Under the pieces are notes generated by a model. The model saw only the letters and a program-made list of their open reading frames with translations. It had not been told where the DNA came from and made no database searches. The position numbers were made by a program, and so were the translations under genes. Below, piece after piece: positions 16,564 to 21,414 of a stretch of 23,467 nt of DNA. Source of the stretch: Clostridium sp. CAG:632 (lineage in GTDB: Bacteria; Bacillota; Clostridia; Lachnospirales; Lachnospiraceae); the NCBI GenBank assembly GCA_000431515.1, contig HF991369.1:145212-168678 (forward strand). Direction: 5' to 3'. Every line of letters begins with the position of its first letter. Position 1 is the stretch's first letter.

Positions 16564-16592
16564 ATTTTATCACATTTACGGTCTCCCATCAA
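16564..16592 (-). promoter_or_regulatory. Predicted promoter for the lipoprotein-cheV pair
   Basis: TTGATG (16587-16592) overlaps the histidine kinase stop codon. After a 17-base spacer comes TAAAAT (16564-16569), preceded by TG-A as an extended -10. It would give lipoprotein-cheV expression independent of the two-component operon, about 38 bases before the GTG start. Confidence 0.5.
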
Positions 16593-18058
16593 GAAATATC
16601 CGTATCCAGGTTAAAATAAAATTCCACTCCGTCTTTCACATTTCGCACTCCATAGGACTTTCCGAGTGCCTCCATTGCCGCCGCTACAATCGACAATCCG
16701 ATTCCGCTGCCACCATATTCCCGCGTTCTTGCCTTGTCAACTTTATAGAATTTTATCCAAAGCTTATTCAGCTCTTCTTCCGGAATTTGGTTTCCCGTAT
16801 TATATACAACGACCTGCAATTCCTTTTCCAGCTGAACAAATCGTATTTCAATTTTCCCCGGTTTGGACACATAATGAATCGCATTTGTAAGATAATTAGT
16901 TGCTACCTCTTCAATCAGGAATTCATCTGACCACACATATACCGGTTCTTTCGGTGGCAGAATCAGTTCTGCACCGCTTTCTTCCAATAGTATATTCGAA
17001 GAACTGCAGATATTATGGATCAATTCACTGATATCAAATCGCGTTACCTGTGCCTGTTCCTGTCCGAATTCCAATTCATTTAAAGATAGAAGCTTTTTTA
17101 CCATATTATTCATCTTATTCGCTTCATCAATAATTACATCACAATAAAACTCCATGCTCTGCGGATCATCACTAATGCTCTCCTTCAAACCTTCCGCATA
17201 TCCCTGAACCAAAGCAATCGGAGTCTTTAATTCATGCGATACATGGGACAGGAACTCTTTTCGCATTTCATCAATCTGTGTTTTCTGCTCTATATCATGA
17301 TGTAAGGCGCTATTGGCAGTCTTCAGTTCCGAAATCGTACGTTCCAGCTTCGTTGAAAGCACATTCATACTTTCACCCAATTCCCCTACTTCATCCTTCG
17401 ATTTCACCTGAACCTTTGCATCAAAATCCAGATTGGACATTCTCTTTGCAACAATTGCCATATCATGAATCGGTTTTGAAAAATACCTGCTGATACAGGA
17501 TATTACAATAGCAGCCAGAACCAGAATCGCAAGGCTGAAATATAAAAATGTCCGGTTGGTAAACCGTGCACTGGTGTTTATGGAGTCCATAGAGGTACGT
17601 ATTACGATCAGATATCCGTTACTCAGATATCCGGTCAGGTCATAATAACCGGTCTTCATCCGATCATCCTGATGAATTTCAATCACATAATTTTTCCCGC
17701 TCTCCAGAAAATTCGGATTCTGAATCAACTTTGTCATAGCATTTAAGCTATCAAACATCATGCTTTTCTCATTGGTAGTCGTATATATTTTACTCTCGCC
17801 ATCGCTTACAACAATAATTGCATTTAACGGATTATTCAATCCCTCGAAACCGATTGCCAGTTCATCATCATTGATAGCTTCGTTCTGAAAAAGGTCATTT
17901 ACCTGCCGGTAAAGACTTTCAAGATTATCTTCAGCCTTTGCTTCAAACCATACAAAAGAACTCCTGTGATATAACAGCCAGCTGATTGCTATGATCAATG
18001 CTATAAACGAAATGGACACTATGGTCAGACGAAACTGAATTGTATTTTTCATTTTCAT
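16589..18058 (-). CDS. Membrane sensor histidine kinase
   Basis: Sensor kinase of the two-component pair, 489 residues. Membrane helices lie at about 10-30 and 171-190 and flank an extracytoplasmic sensor of about 140 residues (PAS-like or dCache-like; not assignable by eye). A HAMP linker (191-245) and a short coiled coil follow. The dimerisation domain has phosphoacceptor H275 in SHVSHELKTP. The ATPase domain shows an N box (NYLTNAIHYV, N388/N392), a G1 region YNTGNQIP with Asn420 where Asp is usual, an F box (KFYKVDKARTREYGG) and G2 GSGIGLSIV. The ATG overlaps the response-regulator stop by 4 bases. The stimulus is unknown; Asn at G1 occurs in some clostridial kinases, so activity is likely kept. 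Confidence 0.95.
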   Translation of the reverse strand: MKMKNTIQFRLTIVSISFIALIIAISWLLYHRSSFVWFEAKAEDNLESLYRQVNDLFQNEAINDDELAIGFEGLNNPLNAIIVVSDGESKIYTTTNEKSMMFDSLNAMTKLIQNPNFLESGKNYVIEIHQDDRMKTGYYDLTGYLSNGYLIVIRTSMDSINTSARFTNRTFLYFSLAILVLAAIVISCISRYFSKPIHDMAIVAKRMSNLDFDAKVQVKSKDEVGELGESMNVLSTKLERTISELKTANSALHHDIEQKTQIDEMRKEFLSHVSHELKTPIALVQGYAEGLKESISDDPQSMEFYCDVIIDEANKMNNMVKKLLSLNELEFGQEQAQVTRFDISELIHNICSSSNILLEESGAELILPPKEPVYVWSDEFLIEEVATNYLTNAIHYVSKPGKIEIRFVQLEKELQVVVYNTGNQIPEEELNKLWIKFYKVDKARTREYGGSGIGLSIVAAAMEALGKSYGVRNVKDGVEFYFNLDTDIS

Positions 18059-18735
18059 GGTGTTACCTCAAACTTATAACCCATTCCCCAAATAGTCTTA
18101 ATATATTCTCCACGATCTTTTAACTTACTTCTCAATTTTTTGACGTGGGTATCTATCGTCCTGGCATCCCCAAAATAATCATAATTCCAGACATTATTCA
18201 GGATCTTCTCTCTAGACAGTGCCACTCCCTGATTCATAACAAAATAGTGAAGCAGTTCAAACTCTTTAAAACTCAATTCGATCGGCTCTCCATCTACTTT
18301 CACCATATGGGCATTCACGTCCATCTCGATGGCTCCTGCTTGTATAACATCGGAATCCTGAAGATTACTGGTTCTTCTCAATACTGCCTCTACCCGTGCA
18401 ACTAAAATCTTCGGGCTGAACGGTTTGGTAATATATTCATCAATTCCAAGCTCATACCCTAACAGTTCATCCCGTTCCGAATCCTTCGCCGTCAACATGA
18501 TAATAGGTACTTTGGAATATTGTCTGATTGCTTTGCATACCTGCCATCCATCCATCTTCGGCATCATGACATCCAAAATCACTAAAGCAATATCTTTATT
18601 TTCAAAAAAAATATCCAGAGCTTCTTCTCCATCTGCGGCTTCTACTACATTAAAATTCTTGTGGCTCAAGAAATCATTTACCAGCTTTCGCATTCTGCTT
18701 TCATCATCAACTACTAATATTTTTAAATTTTCCAT
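18055..18735 (-). CDS. OmpR/PhoB-family response regulator
   Basis: DNA-binding partner of the adjacent kinase. ATG 18735 is chosen over 18753 because AGGGG lies seven bases upstream, giving 226 residues. The receiver domain has acidic residues in VVDDES, phosphoacceptor D55 in VILDVMMPKMDG, T82 and K104 (EYITKPFSP). The C-terminal winged helix is typical: LSFKEFELLHYF, a recognition-helix region in DARTIDTHVKKLRSKL, and IKTIWGMGYKF. Its own promoter region carries a perfect dyad, so autoregulation is plausible. Regulated genes are not known. Confidence 0.96.
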   Translation of the reverse strand: MENLKILVVDDESRMRKLVNDFLSHKNFNVVEAADGEEALDIFFENKDIALVILDVMMPKMDGWQVCKAIRQYSKVPIIMLTAKDSERDELLGYELGIDEYITKPFSPKILVARVEAVLRRTSNLQDSDVIQAGAIEMDVNAHMVKVDGEPIELSFKEFELLHYFVMNQGVALSREKILNNVWNYDYFGDARTIDTHVKKLRSKLKDRGEYIKTIWGMGYKFEVTP

Positions 18736-18760
18736 ACCGGCACCCCTGATCATTTATTTC

Positions 18761-18790
18761 ATTATATTTTATCAAAGGAATATGATAAAA
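18761..18790 (-). promoter_or_regulatory. Response-regulator promoter with overlapping perfect dyad
   Basis: A consensus TATAAT (18761-18766) lies about 26 bases before the start codon. Directly upstream, TTTTATCA and TGATAAAA form a perfect 8-bp inverted repeat with an 8-base spacer (18767-18790), covering the spacer and the weak -35 (TTTATC, 18784-18789). This is the layout of an operator. An AU-rich hairpin ending the preceding transcript is the alternative. Confidence 0.5.
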
Positions 18791-18799
18791 TTGTGAACA

Positions 18800-19399
18800 C
18801 TATGGTTCCTCCTGTGTAGATGGCGTAATCCCCAGTTCTTTCTCTTTTTGCTGAATCTGTTTTTCCCGATTTGTCAGCTCCTCTTCCCATCCCGCATACC
18901 GATTCAATATCTTATTTTCGGTATTGATATATCCCACATTCGGATTCAGTGCTGTAATCACAAACATCGCTATAATCACTATAATTAAAGCAATTATAGT
19001 TGCTATTGTATAATGCTGTTTCTTTCGAAATGCTTCATTCTCTATCTGCAGTAACCGGAATTCCTCCTGTTCCTCGCGAAACCTTCCGTTCCCGGACGGA
19101 GCCTGAATATATGGTACTTCTTCCGCCTTATATTTCATGGTATCAATCAGATAATCCCTAAATTCTCCTAAAAACTGGAGTCCAACCGGAGTCCGGAATG
19201 CCCGTTTTTCTACCAGCCTTTTGTATATCTCAAATAGATTTTTCTTTTTGCTGAAATCAATTTTTTCTTTTAATGCCTGAATATTCCGTAATTCTTTTCT
19301 GGCTTCCTGTGCTTCCCTTATAGTTGCAAATTCGTAGCCGGCTACTAAAAGATTCATTTCATCCGTTTTTTGTACTATCTCTTTTTCCTGTTCTCCCAT
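18800..19399 (-). CDS. Single-pass membrane protein with helical cytoplasmic domain, unknown function
   Basis: 199 residues. I recall similar clostridial proteins but no named family. Residues 15-95 are helical and look like a compact conserved domain (YEFATIREAQEARKELR, LFEIYKRLVEKRAFRTPVG). A membrane helix of about 21 residues lies at 131-151. A short C-terminal coiled coil (about 168-190) would be outside, ending in a flexible tail. GGAGG lies seven bases before the ATG. It stands between a strong upstream terminator and the response-regulator promoter, so it may be monocistronic or may lead into the two-component genes. Confidence 0.8.
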   Translation of the reverse strand: MGEQEKEIVQKTDEMNLLVAGYEFATIREAQEARKELRNIQALKEKIDFSKKKNLFEIYKRLVEKRAFRTPVGLQFLGEFRDYLIDTMKYKAEEVPYIQAPSGNGRFREEQEEFRLLQIENEAFRKKQHYTIATIIALIIVIIAMFVITALNPNVGYINTENKILNRYAGWEEELTNREKQIQQKEKELGITPSTQEEP

Positions 19400-19459
19400 A
19401 TACCTTCCTCCAATCCATATTTACTCTCATATTATTTTCCTTCTGCAATAACTAAAACT

Positions 19460-19495
19460 AAAAAAGGTGTTCAAACACAAGGTCTGAACACCTTT
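19460..19495 (-). terminator. Intrinsic terminator of the 173-residue lipoprotein gene
   Basis: An 11-bp perfect stem, AAAGGTGTTCA / TGAACACCTTT, with an 11-base loop is followed on the transcribed strand by TTTTTTAGTTTTAG. It starts ten bases after the lipoprotein stop codon and is a textbook rho-independent terminator. Confidence 0.9.
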
Positions 19496-19505
19496 ACTCA
19501 TACAT

Positions 19506-20027
19506 TTATTCTGCAGTACTGCTTCCAGTTCCATTAATCAGAGTAACCTCATGTTCTTCAGCTAATGTATTCAACTGTGTCTCATAGTCCTGGAACAGTT
19601 GTACGGATTCCTGAATCAATCCGTCTGCTTCCGTCAGCATTTCTGAGTCGCATGCTTCGATTGCTTCTTTTACTTTTGTAAGTGCTGCATACTGCTTATT
19701 TGCCCCTTCTATGCACTTCAATTTTACATTTGTAACATCTTCCGTTGCAGGAGACACTGCATTAATTGCATCCAAATACTGAGAATACTCCGGAATGATC
19801 GTATCCTTTAATGCAGTCAATAATTCCTGCGAATCCAATTCCGGATCATCCACATAGGAATTATATGTATTAATTGCTTCCTGCTGAAGCTTCTGTGCCT
19901 CTGTCATATCATTAATATATGTACACAAATCATCTTTCACTTCATCTTTTTTACCACATGCCCCCAGGCAGACCATTGTCCCAATCAGTAACGTCAGGAC
20001 GAGTAACTTCTTTGCCGCTCTTTTCAT
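19506..20027 (-). CDS. Small alpha-helical lipoprotein, unknown function
   Basis: A 173-residue predicted lipoprotein: a Lys/Arg-rich start, a hydrophobic core, then LGAC with C24 as the lipid-attachment cysteine. The mature part is acidic and almost entirely helical (EAQKLQQEAINTYNSYV, VKEAIEACDSEMLTEADGL), probably a helical bundle. Two further Cys in the mature region (KLKCIEG and IEACDSE) could pair. GAGGG lies about eight bases before the ATG. It follows ssrA after a palindromic spacer and ends in a strong terminator. I do not recognise the family. Confidence 0.82.
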   Translation of the reverse strand: MKRAAKKLLVLTLLIGTMVCLGACGKKDEVKDDLCTYINDMTEAQKLQQEAINTYNSYVDDPELDSQELLTALKDTIIPEYSQYLDAINAVSPATEDVTNVKLKCIEGANKQYAALTKVKEAIEACDSEMLTEADGLIQESVQLFQDYETQLNTLAEEHEVTLINGTGSSTAE

Positions 20028-20063
20028 AATATAACCCTCTGCATCTTTCGTTTATTAAATTCT

Positions 20064-20103
20064 GCAGACGCATTCAAAACGAACTTCGTTCGTTGGCGTC
20101 TGC
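20064..20103. repeat. Nested palindrome A downstream of ssrA
   Basis: Outer arms GCAGACGC (20064-20071) and GCGTCTGC (20096-20103) enclose a second perfect hairpin, AACGAAC-TTC-GTTCGTT (20078-20094). No T-tract follows on either strand, so it is not a standard terminator. It may be a dispersed palindromic repeat or an RNA-processing structure. Confidence 0.7.
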
Positions 20104-20109
20104 GTAGGC

Positions 20110-20149
20110 ACTAAGGTATCCTCCCATCTACGATGGGTCCCTCCTTAGT
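20110..20149. repeat. Nested palindrome B next to the tmRNA 3' end
   Basis: Outer arms ACTAAGG (20110-20116) and CCTTAGT (20143-20149) enclose CCCATC-TAC-GATGGG (20123-20137), with internal loops of 6 and 5 bases. It begins nine bases after the mature tmRNA 3' end on the transcribed strand and lies six bases from palindrome A. It lacks a U-tract, so how tmRNA transcription ends here is unclear. Confidence 0.7.
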
Positions 20150-20157
20150 ACAAAATA

Positions 20158-20502
20158 TGGAGCTGGCGGGAATCGAACCCGCGTCCGAAGATCCTTCCAC
20201 TACAGTTTCTTCCATCACAGTCCGCATACATTCATTCCCTCAACAAACCGCCTACGAACGGGCTGATTGTTTCAGTAGCTTCATAAGTCTTCGACTGCCG
20301 CAAAGCTTAGGCAATCGAGTGCCCCGCATGGATGAAGCCGGTAAACTTAAGCTACGGGAGACTCAAGGCCGACTGCCGCCCTTAGGCAGCTAATGCAAAT
20401 TTTTCGTCTGCGTTTATATTTAGATTTCCAGCTTTTAACGTGGCTCTGGTCCACGGATGGCTTCCATAATTTCTAAATCCCCGTCGAAACCAGTACAACC
20501 CC
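20158..20502 (-). ncRNA. ssrA: Transfer-messenger RNA (tmRNA, one-piece)
   Basis: Rescues stalled ribosomes with SmpB by acting as a tRNA-Ala mimic and then as a short mRNA. The mature 5' end GGGGUUG pairs with CAGCUCC at the 3' end over 7 bp; TTTCGACGGGG follows the 5' arm. The T arm is GCGGG-TTCGATT-CCCGC. The discriminator A is the last encoded base; CCA is not encoded and must be added. The internal frame starts at GCA and encodes ADEKFALAA then TAA, with the stop in the loop of a CTGCC/GGCAG hairpin. Pseudoknot-like GC-rich segments follow. About 345 nt, a normal length. It has its own promoter and lies just after smpB, its protein partner. Confidence 0.97.
20382..20411 (-). other. tmRNA proteolysis-tag reading frame
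   Basis: Nine codons plus TAA inside ssrA encode ADEKFALAA. With the alanine carried by tmRNA itself, the tag would be A-ADEKFALAA. The ALAA end is the usual signal for ClpXP-type proteases. The resume codon GCA is inferred from the conserved position after AUAAAC. Confidence 0.85.
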
Positions 20503-20561
20503 TCAACTTTTGACAGCTCAAACGCTGACATGATTGTATGGTTACAGACGATGCTAATATC

Positions 20562-20590
20562 AGAATATACCTATCCTGTTTTTTTGTCAA
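20562..20590 (-). promoter_or_regulatory. Strong sigma-A promoter for ssrA
   Basis: Consensus TTGACA (20585-20590), a 17-base spacer with an A-run, then TATTCT (20562-20567). Transcription would start about 50 bases before the mature tmRNA 5' end, leaving a leader for RNase P to remove. This gives ssrA expression independent of rnr-smpB. Confidence 0.85.
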
Positions 20591-20646
20591 TCGAATCTTC
20601 TGTTGTCCTAATATCCAAAACGATTCTATTCATTCTTTTCGATCAA

Positions 20647-20919
20647 TTACTGCTGCTCATCCTGTGAATTAATCTGATCATTCAAATCCTGCAATTCTCC
20701 GGAACGATCCTGCGAATCATAGCTGGTATTTTCTAACGTTTCTGATGTACCCATATATTTGGGATAAAGCCAATATTTACCCATACAGAATCCCGCAACG
20801 ATTCCAAATACGATACATCCTGCAATAATCCATCCCAGATTACGATTTTTCTGTTTTTTCTGACGATTTTTGTTCTTGATTTTTTCGTTCTTATTTCTCG
20901 CTACTTTTTCTTGACTCAT
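20647..20919 (-). CDS. Small basic single-pass membrane protein in the smpB-ssrA interval
   Basis: Not a family I recognise. The frame opens at 20943 with an ATGA overlap on the smpB stop, but ATG 20919 has AGGAAG five to six bases upstream and gives 90 residues; either start is possible. The N-terminus is very Lys/Arg/Asn-rich (NKNEKIKNKNRQKKQKNRN) and could bind nucleic acid or phospholipid. A membrane helix follows (NLGWIIAGCIVFGIVAGFCMG), then an acidic Gln/Asp-rich tail outside. It is translated from the rnr-smpB message and sits directly before the ssrA promoter. Confidence 0.8.
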   Translation of the reverse strand: MSQEKVARNKNEKIKNKNRQKKQKNRNLGWIIAGCIVFGIVAGFCMGKYWLYPKYMGTSETLENTSYDSQDRSGELQDLNDQINSQDEQQ

Positions 20920-20939
20920 AACTGCTTCCTTCCTATCTG

Positions 20940-21413
20940 TCATACTTGAAGATTCCGAATTTTGAATTCCTTTTCCGCTTCTCGCTTCTGATCCTTCTTT
21001 GCAATATCCTGCCGCTTATCATATAATTTCTTACCGCGGGCCAACCCGATTTCTACCTTTACAAGACTATCCTTAAAATATACTTTCAGCGGCACAATGG
21101 TATAACCTTTTTCTTTTGACTGTCCCATCAGCTTATTGATCTCTGATTTATGCAGCAGCAGCTTTCTGGTCCTCAACGGATCCTTATTAAAAATGTTTCC
21201 CTTTTCATACGGACTGATATGCATATGATATATATATATTTCGCCATTGTCAATTCCTATGAACGCTTCTTTGATACTGCAATGCCCCTGCCGCAATGAT
21301 TTTACTTCCGTTCCGACCAGTTCAATTCCGGCCTCATAAGTATCTTCAATAAAATAATCAAAATAGGCTTTTTTATTATTTGCGATCAAACGGCTTCCCT
21401 TTTCCTTTGCCAT
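20940..21413 (-). CDS. smpB: SsrA-binding protein SmpB
   Basis: Binds the tRNA-like domain of tmRNA and brings it to stalled ribosomes. The 157 residues show the OB-fold core: RLIANNKKAYFDYFI, YEAGIELVGTEVKSLRQG, and the HMHISPYEKGN loop. The C-terminal Lys-rich tail (KKLYDKRQDIAKKDQKREAEKE) mimics mRNA in the ribosome. The start lies one base after the rnr stop, using GGAGG inside the last rnr codons. Its partner RNA ssrA is about 440 bases downstream. Confidence 0.98.
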   Translation of the reverse strand: MAKEKGSRLIANNKKAYFDYFIEDTYEAGIELVGTEVKSLRQGHCSIKEAFIGIDNGEIYIYHMHISPYEKGNIFNKDPLRTRKLLLHKSEINKLMGQSKEKGYTIVPLKVYFKDSLVKVEIGLARGKKLYDKRQDIAKKDQKREAEKEFKIRNLQV

Positions 21414-21414
21414 A

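Noticed and set aside
19400..19462. Promoter for the 199-residue membrane protein gene
   Set aside because: AT-rich sequence holds several poor -10-like hexamers but no pair with acceptable spacing; a promoter must exist after the terminator but I cannot place it.
20133..20393. Plus-strand 86-codon ORF
   Set aside because: It is antisense to the tmRNA gene, whose acceptor stem, T arm and tag frame are clear on the other strand; there is no ribosome binding site.
20064..20411. Shared 9-mer ACGCAGACG in the tmRNA tag region and in palindrome A
   Set aside because: A single short match in sequences otherwise unlike each other; probably chance.
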